Notes under the pieces: model-generated
Database searches by the model: none
What the model saw: the letters and a program-made list of their open reading frames with translations, nothing else
What the model was told of the DNA's origin: nothing
Translations under genes and position numbers: made by a program
Assembly (NCBI GenBank): GCA_019054805.1
Contig: JAHQIY010000030.1
Location: 682,001 to 746,000, forward strand
Reading direction: 5' to 3'
DNA from: Brachionus manjavacas
Taxonomy: Eukaryota; Rotifera; Eurotatoria; Ploima; Brachionidae
Length of the DNA stretch: 64,000 bases
Shown: positions 13,101 through 26,470 of the stretch, one piece after another
How positions within the stretch are numbered: the first letter of the stretch is position 1
Layout: every line of letters begins with the position of its first letter

Positions 13101-14650
13101 TGTCACTCAAGTTGTCAATAAGTAAAGAAATAAGTAAATTAACGCCTCGTCAATCAAGCTGTTTATTAGAAAATAAAGTAAGAATTGACGCTTTGTCACT
13201 CAAGTTGTCAATAAGTAAAGAAATAAGTTAATTTACTACTGGTAAATCAAGCTGTTCATTAGAAAATAAGGTAAAATATGACGCTTTGTCACTCAAGTTG
13301 ACAATAGGTAAAGAAAAAGTAAATTATCGCCCCGTTAATCAAGCTTTTCATTAGAAATTAAGGTAAAAACTGGTCGCTATTTCACTCAAGTTTTTCTAGA
13401 GTAAAGAAATAAGTAAATTGACGCCTCGTGAATCAAATTGTTCATACGAAAAGTAATTAGTAAATTACCGCCTTGTAAATTAAGTTTTCCATTAGAAAAT
13501 TAGGTAAAAAATCAACGCTTTGTCACTCAAGTTGTCAATAAGTAAAGAAATAAGTTAATTTACTCCTGATAATTCAAGCTGTTCATTAGAAAATAAGGTA
13601 AAATATGACGCTTTGTCACTCAAGTTGACAATAGGTAAAGAAATTAGATTATTTACGCCTGGTCAATCAAGCTGTTCATTAGAGAATAGGGTAAAAAATC
13701 AACGCTTTGTCACTCAAGTTGTCAATTAGTTAAGAAAAAAGTAAATTTGGCATCGTCAATCAAGCTGTACATTAGAAATAAAGAAAAAATCAACGCTTTG
13801 TCACTTAAGTTGACAATAAGTAAAGAAATAAGTAAATTTTGCATCGTCAATCAAGCTGTACATTAGAAAAAAAGAAAAATTGACGCCTTGTCACTCAAGT
13901 TGTCAATAAGTAAAGAAATATGTTAATTTACGACTGGTCAATAAAGCTGTTCATTTGAAAATAAAGTAAGAATTGAAGCTTTGTCACTCAAGTTGTCAAT
14001 AAGTAAAGAAACAGTAAATTATCGCCTCGTTAATTAAGCTTTTCATTAGAAATTAAGGTAAAAACTGGTCGCTATTTCACTCAAGTTTTCCAAGAGTAAA
14101 GAAATAAGTAAATTGACGCCTCGTGAATCAAATTGATCATTAGAAAATAAAGTAAAAATTGACACTTTGTCACTCAAGTTGTCAATAATTCAAGAAAAAA
14201 GTAAATTATCGCCTCGTTAATCAAGCTTTTCATTAGAAAATAGGGTAAAAAATCAACGCTTTGTCACTCAAGTTGTCAATAAGTCAAGAAATTAGTAAAT
14301 TAACGCCTCGTCAATCAAGCTGTTTATTAGAAAATAAAGTAAGAATTGACGCTTTGTCACTCAAGTTGTCAATAAGTAAAGAAATAAGTTAATTTACTAC
14401 TGGTAAATCAAGCTGTTCATTAGAAAATAAGGTAAAATATGACGCTTTGTCACTCAAGTTGACAATAGGTAAAGAAATTAGATTATTTACGCCTGGTCAA
14501 TCAAACTGTTCGTTAGAAAATAGGGTAAAAAATCAACACTTTGTCATTCAAGTTGTCAATAAGTAAAGAAATAAGTAAATTTGGCATCGTCAATCAAGCT
14601 GTACATTAGAAATAAAGAAAAAATCAACGCTTTGTCACTTAAGTTGTCAA
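10150..14650 (+). repeat. 2.32-kb HOR, two tandem copies
   Basis: GTACATTTGAAATAAAG occurs at about 10148 and 12466, and CGCCCCGTTAATCAAG at 11011 and 13329, both 2318 bp apart. Further right, GAAATTAGTAAATTAACGCC (12061 and 14288) and GTTCGTTAGA (12281 and 14508) are 2227 bp apart. The right copy has therefore lost about 91 bp, one dimer, around 14255-14260. Otherwise the copies differ at few positions, mostly in A-run lengths. The duplication looks recent. Confidence 0.9.
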
Positions 14651-16135
14651 TAAGTAAAGAAATAAGTAAATTTGGCATCGTCAATCAAGCTGTACATTAG
14701 AAAAAAAGAAAAATTGACGCCTTGTCACTCAAGTTGTCAATAAGTAAAGAAATATGTTAATTTACGACTGGTCAATAAAGCTGTTCATTTGAAAATAAAG
14801 TAAAAATTTACGCTTTGTCACTCAAGTTGTCAATAAGTCAAGAAAAAAGTAAATTGACGCCTCGTCAATCAAGCTGTTCATTAGAAAATAAAGTAAGAAT
14901 TGACGCTTTGTCACTCAAGTTGTCAATAAGTAAAGAAATAAGTAAATTATCGCCTCGTTAATCAAGCTGTTCATTAGAAATTAAGGTAAAAACTGGTCGC
15001 TATTTCACTCAAGTTTTCCTAGAGTAAAGAAATAAGTAAATTGACGCCTCGTGAATCAAATTGATCATTAGAAAATAAAGAAAAAATTGACGCTTTGTCA
15101 CTCAAGTTGTCAATAATTCAAGAAAAAAGTAAATTAACGCCTCGTTAATCAAGCTTTTCATTAGAAAATAGGGTAAAAAATCAACGCTTTGTCACATATA
15201 ATGTCAATAAGTAAAGAAATAAGTAAATTTTGCATCGTCAATCAAGCTGTACATTAGGAATAAAGAAAAAATCAACGCTTTGTCACTCAAGTTGTCAATA
15301 AGTCAAGAAAAAAGTAAATTATCGCCTCGTTAATCAATCTTTTCATTAGAAATTAAGGTAAAAACTGGTCGCTATTTCACTCAAGTTTTCCTAGAGTAAA
15401 GAAATAAGTAAATTGACGCCTCGTGAATCAAATTGTTCATTAGAAAATAAAGTAAAAATTGACGCTTTGTCACTCAAGTTGTCAATAAGTCAAGAAAAAA
15501 GTAAATTATCGCCTCGTTAATCAAGCTTTTCATTAGAAAATAGGGTAAAAAATCAACGCTTTGTCACTCAAGTTGTCAATAAGTCAAGAAAAAAGTAAAT
15601 TTTGCATCGTCAATCAAGCTGTACATTAGAAATAAAGAAAAAATTGACGCTTTGTAACTCAAGTTGTCAATAAGTCAAGAAAAAAGTAAATTATTGCCTC
15701 GTTAATCAAGCTTTTCATTAGAAATTAAGGTAAAAACTGGTCGCTATTTCACTTAAGTTTTCCTAGAGTAAAGAAATAAGTAAATTGACGCCTCGTGAAT
15801 AAAATTGTTCATACGAAAATTAATAAGTAAATTACCGCCTTGTAAATCAAGTTTTCCATAAGAAAATTAGGTAAAAAATCAACGCTTTGTCACTCAAGTT
15901 GTCGATAAGTCAAGAAAAAAGTAAATTACCGCCTCGTTAATCAAGTTTTCCATGAGAAAATTAGGTAAAAAATCAACGCTTTGTCACTCAAGTTGTCAAT
16001 AAGTAAAGAAATAAGTTAATTTACTCCTGGTAAATCAAGCTGTTCATTAGAAAATAAAGTAAAAATTGACGCTTTGTCACTCAAGCTGTCAATAAGTCAA
16101 GAAAAAAGTAAATAATCGCCTGGTTAATCAAGTTT

Positions 16136-16858
16136 TCCATAAGAAAATTAGGTAAAAAATCAACGCTTTGTCACTCAAGTTGTCAATAAGTAAAGAAATA
16201 AGTTAATTTACGCCTGGTAAATCAAGCTGTTCATTAGAAAATAAAGTAAAAATTGACGCATTGTCACTAAAAATGTCAATAAGTAAGGAAATAATTAAAT
16301 TAGCGCATCGTAAAATTAAGTTGTCCATTCGAAAAAAAGGTAAAAATTGGTCGCTTTTTCACTCAAGTTGTCAATAAGTAAAGAAACAAGTAAAAAACCG
16401 CCTCGTAAATCAAGTTGTCCATTAAAAAATGAGGTATAAAATGGACGCATTGTCACTCAAGTTGTCAATAAGTAAAGAAATAAGTAAATTAGCGCCTCGT
16501 AAATCAAGCTGTTCATTAGAAAATAAGGTAAAAATAGACGCTTTGTCACTCAAGTTGTCAATAAGTAAAGAAATATGTGAATTTACGCTTGGTCAATAAA
16601 GCTGTTCATTAGAAAATAAAGTAAAAATTGAAGCTTTGTCACTCAAGTTGTCAATAAGTAAAGAAATAAGTTAATTGACGCCTCGTCAATCAAGCTGTTC
16701 ATTAGAAAATAAAGTAAGAATTGACGCTTTGTCACTCAAGTTGTCAATAAGTCAAGAAAAAGTAAATTACCGCCTCGTAAATCAAGCTGAACATTAGAAA
16801 TAAAGATAAAATTGACGCTTTGTAACTCAAGTTGTCAATAAGTAAAGAAATAAGTAAA
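16136..16858 (+). repeat. Distant partial copy of the 1.2-kb HOR
   Basis: AATAAGTAAGGAAATAATTA recurs at 16278, 8779 bp right of the middle copy (7499). The match extends over about 720 bp. It shares GACGCATTGTCACTAAAAATG with the middle copy rather than the CGCTTTGTCACTAAAAATG of the first, so it derives from that lineage. Confidence 0.85.
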
Positions 16859-17003
16859 TTTACGCCTCGTAAATCAAGCTGTTCATTGGAAAATATGGTA
16901 AAAAATAGACGTTTTGTCAATCAAATTGTCCATTATTAAAGAAATAAGTAAATGAGCGCCTCGTAAATCAAGTTGTCCATTAGAAAAAAAGGTAAAAAAT
17001 CAA

Positions 17004-17150
17004 CGCTTTGTCACTCAAGTTGTCAATTAGAAAAGAATCAAGTAAATTTACGCTTTGTCACTCAAGTTGTCAATTAGAAAAGAATCAAGTAAATTTACGC
17101 TTTGTCACTCAAGTTGTCAATAAGTAAAGAAAAAAGTAAATTACCGACTT
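17004..17150 (+). repeat. Three A modules in a row (47-bp monomeric stretch)
   Basis: CGCTTTGTCACTCAAGTTG starts at 17004, 17051 and 17098, exactly 47 bp apart. The first two share CAATTAGAAAAGAATCAAG. There is no B module between them, so here the array runs as a monomer repeat. Confidence 0.9.
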
Positions 17151-17774
17151 GTAAATTAAGATGCCCATAAGAAAAGGAATAAGTAAATTCCTGCCTCCTA
17201 AATCAAGTTGACCATTAGAAAAGTGGGTTATAAATCAACGCTTTGTCACTCAAGTTGTCAATAAGTAAAGAAATAAGTAAATTTTGCATCGTCAATCAAG
17301 CTGTACATTAGAAATAAAGAAAAAATTGACGCTTTGTCACTCAAGTTGTCAATAAGTCAAGAAAAAAGTAAATTATCGCCTCGTTAATCAAGCTTTTCAT
17401 TAGAAATTAAGGTAAAAACTGGTCGCTATTTCACTCAAGTTTTCCTAGAGTAAAGAAATAAGTAAATTGACGCCTCGTGAATCAAATTGTTTATTAGAAA
17501 ATAAAGTAAAAATTGACGCTTTGTCACTCAAGTTGTCAATAAGTCAAGAGAAAAGTAAATTATCGCCTCGTTAATCAAGCTTTTCATTAGAAAATAGGGT
17601 AAAAAATCAACGCTTTGTCACTCAAGTTGTCAATAAGTAAAGAAATAAGTAAATTTTGCATCGTCAATCAAGCTGTACATTAGAAATAAAGAAAAAATTG
17701 ACGCTTTGTCACTCAAGTTGTCAATAAGTCAAGAAAAAAGTAAATTATCGCCTCGTTAATCAAGCTTTTCATTA

Positions 17775-19240
17775 GAAATTAACGTAAAAACTGGTCGCTT
17801 TTTCACTCAAGTTTTCCTAGAATAAAGAAATAAGTAAATTGACGCCTCGTGAATCAAATTGTTCATACGAAAATTAATAAGTAAATTACCGCCTTGTTAA
17901 TCAAGTTTTCCATTAGAAAATTAGGTAAAAAATCAGCGCTTTGTCACTCAAGTTGTCGATAAGTCAAGAAAAAATTAAATTACCGCCTCGTTAATCAAGC
18001 TGTACATTAGAAATTAAGAAAAAATTGACGCCTTGTCACTTTAGTTGTAAATAAGTAAAGAAATAAGTAAATTGAGGCCTTGTAACTCAAGTTGTCAATA
18101 AGTAAAGAAATATGTTAATTTACGCCTGGTCAATCAAGCTGTACATTAGAAATTAAGAAAAAATTGACGCCTTGTCACTTTAGTTGTAAATAAGTAAAGA
18201 AATAAGTAAATTGAGGCCTTGTAACTCAAGTTGTCAATAAGTAAAGAAATATGTTAATTTACGCCTGGTGAATAAAGCTGTTCAAGTTGTCAATAAGTAA
18301 AGAAATTAGATTGTTTACTTTAGAAATAAAGAAAAAATCAACGCTTTGTCACTCAAGTTGTCAATAAGTAAAGAAATAAGTTAATTGACGCCTCGTGAAT
18401 CAAATTGTTTATTAGAAAATAAAGTAAAAATTGACGCTTTGTCACTCCAGTTGTCAATAAGTCAAGAGAAAAGTAAATTATCGCCTCGTTAATCAAGCTT
18501 TTCATTAGAAATTAACGTAAAAACTGGTCGCTTTTTCACTCAAGTTTTCCTAGAATAAAGAAATAAGTAAATTGACGCCTCGTGAATCAAATTGTTCATA
18601 CGAAAATTAATAAGTAAATTACCGCCTTGTAAATCAAGTTTTCCATTAGAAAATTAGGTAAAAAATCAACGCTTTGTCACTCAAGTTGTCGATAAGTCAA
18701 GAAAAAATTAAATTACCGCCTCGTTAATCAAGCTGTACATTAGAAATTAAGAAAAAATTGACGCCTTGTCACTTTAGTTGTAAATAAGTAAAGAAATAAG
18801 TAAATTGAGGCCTTGTAACTCAAGTTGTCAATAAGTAAAGAAATATGTTAATTTACGCCTGGTCAATCAAGCTGTACATTAGAAATTAAGAAAAAATTGA
18901 CGCCTTGTCACTTTAGTTGTAAATAAGTAAAGAAATAAGTAAATTGAGGCCTTGTAACTCAAGTTGTCAATAAGTAAAGAAATATGTTAATTTTCGCCTG
19001 GTGAATAAAGCTGTTCAAGTTGTCAATAAGTAAAGAAATTAGATTATTTACTTTAGAAATAAAGAAAAAATCAACGCTTTGTCACTCAAGTTGTCAATAA
19101 GTAAAGAAATAAGTTAATTGACGCCTCGTGAATCAAATTGTTTATTAGAAAATAAAGTAAAAATTGACGCTTTGTCACTCAAGTTGTCAATAAGTAAAGA
19201 AATAAGTAAATTTTGCATCGTCAATCAGGCTGTACATTAG
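17775..19240 (+). repeat. 733-bp HOR, two tandem copies
   Basis: AACGTAAAAACTGGTCGC occurs at 17781 and 18514, and the rearranged-monomer junction GCTGTTCAAGTTGTC at 18277 and 19010; both are 733 bp apart. Each copy holds two near-identical segments with CACTTTAGTTGTAAATAAG followed by TTGAGGCCTTGTAACTC. Ends are approximate. Confidence 0.85.
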
Positions 19241-22200
19241 AAATAAAGAAAAAATTGACGCTTTGTCACTCAAGTTGTCAATAAGTCAAGAAATAAGTAA
19301 ATTGACGCCTCGTGAATCAAATTGTTCTTACGAAAATAAGGTAAAAATAGACGCTTTGTCACTCAAGTTGTCAATAAGTAAAGAAATATGTGAATTTACG
19401 CTTGGTCAATAAAGCTGTTCATTAGAAAATAAAGTAAAAATTGACGCTTTGTCACTCAAGTTGTCGATAAGTCAAGAAAAAATTAAATTACCGCCTCGTT
19501 AATCAAGTTTTCCATAAGAAAATTAGGTAAAAAATCAACGCTTTGTCACTCAAGTTGTCAATAAGTAAAGAAATAAGTTAATTTACGCCTGGTAAATCAA
19601 GCTGTTCATTAGAAAATAAAGTAAAAATTGACGCTTTGTCACTCAAATTGTCAATAAGTAAAGAAATAAGTAAATTAGCGCCTCGTAAATCAAGCTGTTC
19701 ATTAGAAAATAAGGTAAAAATAGACGCTTTGTCACTCAAGTTGTCAATAAGTAAAGAAATATGTGAATTTACGCTTGGTCAATAAAGCTGTTCATTAGAA
19801 AATAAAGTAAAAATTGACGCTTTGTCACTCAAGTTGTCAATAAGTAAAGAAATAAGTTAATTTACGCCTGGTCAATCAAGCTGTACATTAGAAATTAAGA
19901 AAAAATTGACGCCTTGTCACTTTAGTTGTAAATAAGTAAAGAAATAAGTAAATTGAGGCCTTGTAACTCAAGTTGTCAATAAGTAAAGAAATATGTTAAT
20001 TTACGCCTGGTGAATAAAGCTGTTCAAGTTGTCAATAAGTAAAGAAATTAGATTATTTACTTTAGAAATAAAGAAAAAATCAACGCTTTGTCACTCAAGT
20101 TGTCAATAAGTAAAGAAATAAGTTAATTTACGCCTGGTAAATCAAGCTGTTCATTAGAAAATAAAGTAAAAATTGACGCTTTGTCACTCAAGTTGTCAAT
20201 AAGTCAAGAGAAGAGTAAATTATCGCCTCGTTAATCAAGCTTTTCATTAGAAAATAGGGTAAAAAATCAACGCTTTGTCACTCAAATTGTCAATAAGTAA
20301 AGAAATAAGTAAATTAGCGCCTCGTAAATCAAGCTGTTCATTAGAAAATAAGGTAAAAATAGACGCTTTGTCACTCAAGTTGTCAATAAGTAAAGAAATA
20401 TGTGAATTTACGCTTGGTCAATAAAGCTGTTCATTAGAAAATAAGGTAAAAAGAGACGCTTTGTCACTCAAGTTGTCAATAAGTAAAGAAATAAGTAAAT
20501 TTACGCTTGGTCAATAAAGCTGTTCAAGTTGTCAATAAGTAAAGAAATTAGATTATTTACTTTAGAAATAAAGAAAAAATCAACGCTTTGTCACTCAAGT
20601 TGTCAATAAGTAAAGAAATATGTTAATTTACGCCTGGTTAATAAAGCTGTTCAAGTTGTCAATAAGTAAAGAAATTAGATTATTTACATTAGAAATAAAG
20701 AAAAAATCAACGCTTTGTCACTCAAGTTGTCAATAAGTAAAGAAATTAGATTATTTACGCCTGGTCAATCAAGCTTTTCATTAGAAAATAGGGTAAAAAA
20801 TCAACGCTTTGTCACTCAAGTTGTCAATAAGTAAAGAAATAAGTAAATTTGGCATCGTCAATCAAGCTGTACATTAGAAATAAAGAAAAAATTGACGCCT
20901 TGTCACTCAAGTTGTAAATAAGTAAAGAAATAAGTAAATTGACGCCTTGTAACTAAAGTTGTCAATAAGTAAAGAAATAAGTAAATTGACGCCTCGTCTA
21001 TTAAGCTGTTCATTAGAAAATAAAGTAAAAATTGACGCTTTGTCACTCAAGTTGTCGATAAGTAAAGAAATAAGTAAATTAGCGCCTCGTAAATCAAGCT
21101 GTTCATTAGAAAATAAGGTAAAAAGAGACGCTTTGCCACTCAAGTTGTCAATAAGAAAAGAAATATGTGAATTTACGCTTGGTCAATCAAGCTGTACATT
21201 AGAATTTAAGAAAAAATTGACGCCTTGTCACTTTAGTTTTCAAAAAGTAAAGAAATAAGTAAATTAGCGCCTCGTAAATCAAGCTGTTCATTAGAAAATA
21301 AGGTAAAAAGAGACGCTTTGTCACTCAAGTTGTCAATAAGTAAAGAAATAAGTAAATTTACGCTTGGTCAATAAAGCTGTTCAAGTTGTCAATAAGTAAA
21401 GAAATTAGATTATTTACTTTAGAAATAAAGAAAAAATTGACGCCTTGTCACTCAAGTTGTAAATAAGTAAAGAAATAAGTAAATTGACGCCTTGTAACTA
21501 AAGTTGTCAATAAGTAAAGAAATAAGTAAATTGACGCCTCGTCTATTAAGCTGTTCATTAGAAAATAAGGTAAAAAGAGACGCTTTGCCACTCAAGTTGT
21601 CAATAAGTAAAGAAATATGTGAATTTACGCTTGGTCAATAAAGCTGTTCATTAGAAAATAAAGTAAAAATTGACGCTTTGTCACTCAAGTTGTCAATAAG
21701 TAAAGAAATAAGTTAATTTACGCCTGGTCAATCAAGCTGTACATTAGAAATTAAGAAAAAATTGACGCCTTGTCACTTTAGTTGTAAATAAGTAAAGAAA
21801 TAAGTAAATTGAGGCCTTGTAACTCAAGTTGTCAAAAAGTAAAGAAATATGTTAATTTACGCCTAGTGAATAAAGCTGTTCAAGTTGTCAATAAGTAAAG
21901 AAATTAGATTATTTACTTTAGAAATAAAGAAAAAATCAACGCTTTGTCACTCAAGTTGTCAATAAGTAAAGAAATAAGTTAATTTACGCCTGGTAAATCA
22001 AGCTGTTCATTAGAAAATAAAGTAAAAATTGACGCTTTGTCACTCAAGCTGTCAATAAGTAAAGAAATTAGATTATTTACGCCTGGTCAATCAAGCTTTT
22101 CATTAGAAAATAGGGTAAAAAATCAACGCTTTGTCACTCAAGTTGTCAATAAGTAAAGAAATAAGTAAATTTGGCATCGTCAATCAAGCTGTACATTAGA

Positions 22201-25200
22201 AATAAAGAAAAAATTGACGCCTTGTCACTCAAGTTGTAAATAAGTAAAGAAATAAGTAAATTGACGCCTTGTAACTAAAGTTGTCAATAAGTAAAGAAAT
22301 AAGTAAATTGACGCCTCGTCTATTAAGCTGTTCATTAGAAAATAAGGTAAAAAGAGACGCTTTGCCACTCAAGTTGTCAATAAGTAAAGAAATATGTGAA
22401 TTTACGCTTGGTCAATAAAGCTGTTCATTAGAAAATAAGGTAAAAAGAGACGCTTTGCCACTCAAGTTGTCAATAAGTAAAGAAATATGTGAATTTACGC
22501 CTGGTCAATCAAGCTGTACATTAGAAATTAAGAAAAAATTGACGCCTTGTCACTTTAGTTGTAAATAAGTAAAGAAATAAGTAAATTGAGGCCTTGTAAC
22601 TCAAGTTGTCAAAAAGTAAAGAAATATGTTAATTTACGCCTGGTGAAAAAAGCTGTTCAAGTTGTCAATAAGTAAAGAAATTAGATTATTTACTTTAGAA
22701 ATAAAGAAAAAATCAACGCTTTGTCACTCAAGTTGTCAATAAGTAAAGAAATGAGTTAATTTACGCCTGGTAAATCAAGCTGTTCATTAGAAAATAAAGT
22801 AAAAATTGACGCTTTGTCACTCAAGTTGTCGATAAGTAAAGAAATTAGATTATTTACGCCTGGTCAATCAAGCTTTTCATTAGAAATAAAGAAAAAATTG
22901 ACGCCTTGTCACTCAAGTTGTAAATAAGTAAAGAAATAAGTAAATTGACGCCTTGTAACTAAAGTTGTCAATAAGTAAAGAAATAAGTAAATTGACGCCT
23001 CGTCTATTAAGCTGTTCATTAGAAAATAAGGTAAAAAGAGACGCTTTGCCACTCAAGTTGTCAATAAGTAAAGAAATAAGTAAATTTGGCATCGTCAATC
23101 AAGCTGTACATTAGAAATAAAGAAAAAATTGACGCCTTGTCACTCAAGTTGTAAATAAGTAAAGAAATAAGTAAATTGACGCCTTGTAACTAAAGTTGTC
23201 AATAAGTAAAGAAATAAGTAAATTGACGCCTCGTCTATTAAGCTGTTCATTAGAAAATAAAGTAAAAATTGACGCTTTGTCACTCAAGTTGTCGATAAGT
23301 AAAGAAATAAGTAAATTAGCGCCTCGTAAATCAAGCTGTTCATTAGAAAATAAGGTAAAAAGAGACGCTTTGCCACTCAAGTTGTCAATAAGAAAAGAAA
23401 TATGTGAATTTACGCTTGGTCAATCAAGCTGTACATTAGAATTTAAGAAAAAATTGACGCCTTGTCACTTTAGTTGTAAATAAGTAAAGAAATAAGTAAA
23501 TTGAGGCCTTGTAACTCAAGTTGTCAAAAAGTAAAGAAATATGTTAATTTACGCCTGGTGAATAAAGCTGTTCAAGTTGTCAATAAGTAAAGAAATTAGA
23601 TTATTTACTTTAGAAATAAAGAAAAAATCAACGCTTTGTCACTCAAGTTGTCAATAAGTAAAGAAATAAGTTAATTTACGCCTGGTAAATCAAGCTGTTC
23701 ATTAGAAAATAAAGTAAAAATTGACGCTTTGTCACTCAAGTTGTCAATAAGTAAAGAAATTAGATTATTTACGCCTGGTCAATCAAGCTTTTCATTAGAA
23801 AATAGGGTAAAAAATCAACGCTTTGTCACTCAAGTTGTCAATAAGTAAAGAAATAAGTAAATTTGGCATCGTCAATCAAGCTGTACATTAGAAATAAAGA
23901 AAAAATTGACGCCTTGTCACTCAAGTTGTAAATAAGTAAAGAAATAAGTAAATTGACGCCTTGTAACTAAAGTTGTCAATAAGTAAAGAAATAAGTAAAT
24001 TGACGCCTCGTCTATTAAGCTGTTCATTAGAAAATAAGGTAAAAAGAGACGCTTTGCCACTCAAGTTGTCAATAAGTAAAGAAATATGTGAATTTACGCT
24101 TGGTCAATAAAGCTGTTCATTAGAAAATAAAGTAAAAATTGACGCTTTGTCACTCAAGTTGTCAATAAGTAAAGAAATAAGTTAATTTACGCCTGGTCAA
24201 TCAAGCTGTACATTAGAAATTAAGAAAAAATTGACGCCTTGTCACTTTAGTTGTAAATAAGTAAAGAAATAAGTAAATTGAGGCCTTGTAACTCAAGTTG
24301 TCAAAAAGTAAAGAAATATGTTAATTTACGCCTGGTGAATAAAGCTGTTCAAGTTGTCAATAAGTAAAGAAATAAGTTAATTTACGCCTGGTAAATCAAG
24401 CTGTTCATTAGAAAATAAAGTAAAAATTGACGCTTTGTCACTCAAGTTGTCAATAAGTAAAGAAATTAGATTATTTACGCCTGGTCAATCAAGCTTTTCA
24501 TTAGAAAATAGGGTAAAAAATCAACGCTTTGTCACTCAAGTTGTCAATAAGTAAAGAAATAAGTAAATTTGGCATCGTCAATCAAGCTGTACATTAGAAA
24601 TAAAGAAAAAATTGACGCCTTGTCACTCAAGTTGTAAATAAGTAAAGAAATAAGTAAATTGACGCCTTGTAACTAAAGTTGTCAATAAGTAAAGAAATAA
24701 GTAAATTGACGCCTCGTCTATTAAGCTGTTCATTAGAAAATAAAGTAAAAATTGACGCTTTGTCACTCAAGTTGTCAATAAGTAAAGAAATAAGTAAATT
24801 AGCGCCTCGTAAATCAAGCTGTTCATTAGAAAATAAGGTAAAAAGAGACGCTTTGCCACTCAAGTTGTCAATAAGTAAAGAAATATGTGAATTTACGCTT
24901 GGTCAATAAAGCTGTTCATTAGAAAATAAAGTAAAAATTGACGCTTTGTCACTCAAGTTGTCAATAAGTAAAGAAATAAGTTAATTTACGCCTGGTCAAT
25001 CAAGCTGTACATTAGAAATTAAGAAAAAATTGACGCCTTGTCACTTTAGTTGTAAATAAGTAAAGAAATAAGTAAATTGAGGCCTTGTAACTCAAGTTGT
25101 CAAAAAGTAAAGAAATATGTTAATTTACGCCTGGTGAATAAAGCTGTTCAAGTTGTCAATAAGTAAAGAAATTAGATTATTTACTTTAGAAATAAAGAAA

Positions 25201-26470
25201 AAATCAACGCTTTGTCACTCAAGTTGTCAATAAGTAAAGAAATAAGTTAATTTACGCCTGGTAAATCAAGCTGTTCATTAGAAAATAAAGTAAAAATTGA
25301 CGCTTTGTCACTCAAGTTGTCGATAAGTAAAGAAATAAGTAAATTAGCGCCTCGTAAATCAAGCTGTTCATTAGAAAATAAGGTAAAAAGAGACGCTTTG
25401 CCACTCAAGTTGTCAATAAGTAAAGAAATATGTGAATTTACGCTTGGTCAATAAAGCTGTTCATTAGAAAATAAAGTAAAAATTGACGCTTTGTCACTCA
25501 AGTTGTCAATAAGTAAAGAAATAAGTTAATTTACGCTTGATCAATCAAGCTGTACATTAGAATTTAAGAAAAAATTGACGCCTTGTCACTTTAGTTGTAA
25601 ATAAGTAAAGAAATAAGTAAATTGAGGCCTTGTAACTCAAGTTGTCAATAAGTAAAGAAATATGTTAATTTACGCCTGGTGAATAAAGCTGTTCAAGTTG
25701 TCAATAAGTAAAGAAATTAGATTATTTACTTTAGAAATAAAGAAAAAATCAACGCTTTGTCACTCAAGTTGTCAATAAGTAAAAAAATAAGTTAATTTAC
25801 GCCTGGTAAATCAAGCTGTTCATTAGAAAATAAAGTAAAAATTGACGCTTTGTCACTCAAGTTGTCAATAAGTCAAGAGAAGAGTAAATTATCGCCTCGT
25901 TAATCAAGCTTTTCATTAGAAAATAGGGTAAAAAATCAACGCTTTGTCACTCAAGTTCTCAATAAGTAAAGAAATAAGTAAATTTGGCATCGTCAATCAA
26001 GCTGTACATTAGAAATAAAGAAAAAATTGACGCCTTGTCACTCAAGTTGTAAATAAGTAAAGAAATAAGTAAATTGACGCCTTGTAACTAAAGTTGTCAA
26101 TAAGTAAAGAAATAAGTAAATTGACGCCTCGTCTATTAAGCTGTTCATTAGAAAATAAGGTAAAAAGAGACGCTTTGCCACTCAAGTTGTCAATAAGTAA
26201 AGAAATATGTGAATTTACGCTTGGTCAATAAAGCTGTTCATTAGAATTTAAGAAAAAATTGACGCCTTGTCACTTTAGTTGTAAATAAGTAAAGAAATAA
26301 GTAAATTGAGGCCTTGTAACTCAAGTTGTCAAAAAGTAAAGAAATATGTTAATTTACGCCTGGTGAAAAAAGCTGTTCAAGTTGTCAATAAGTAAAGAAA
26401 TTAGATTATTTACTTTAGAAATAAAGAAAAAATCAACGCTTTGTCACTCAAGTTGTCAATAAGTAAAGAA
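19240..26470 (+). repeat. Shuffled HOR block rich in the rearranged monomer
   Basis: Segments of 0.4-2.2 kb are reused in varying order. A module with CGCCTCGTCTATTAAG recurs through 20.99-26.13 kb. One segment of a few hundred bases starts near 20880, 23117, 24600 and again near 26700, spaced about 2237, 1483 and 2100 bp. Between these, CACTTTAGTTGTAAATAAG modules and the GCTGTTCAAGTTGTC junction alternate. Open frames of 60-99 codons in this block (for example 20907-21143 minus and 20959-21258 plus) are repeat artefacts. Confidence 0.85.

Larger units (their letters stand above)
14650..17700 (+). repeat. Mixed satellite
   Basis: Units of several variants in no single HOR. It contains a distant copy of the 1.2-kb HOR and an all-A stretch, listed separately. 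No gene or insertion is visible. Confidence 0.8.
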
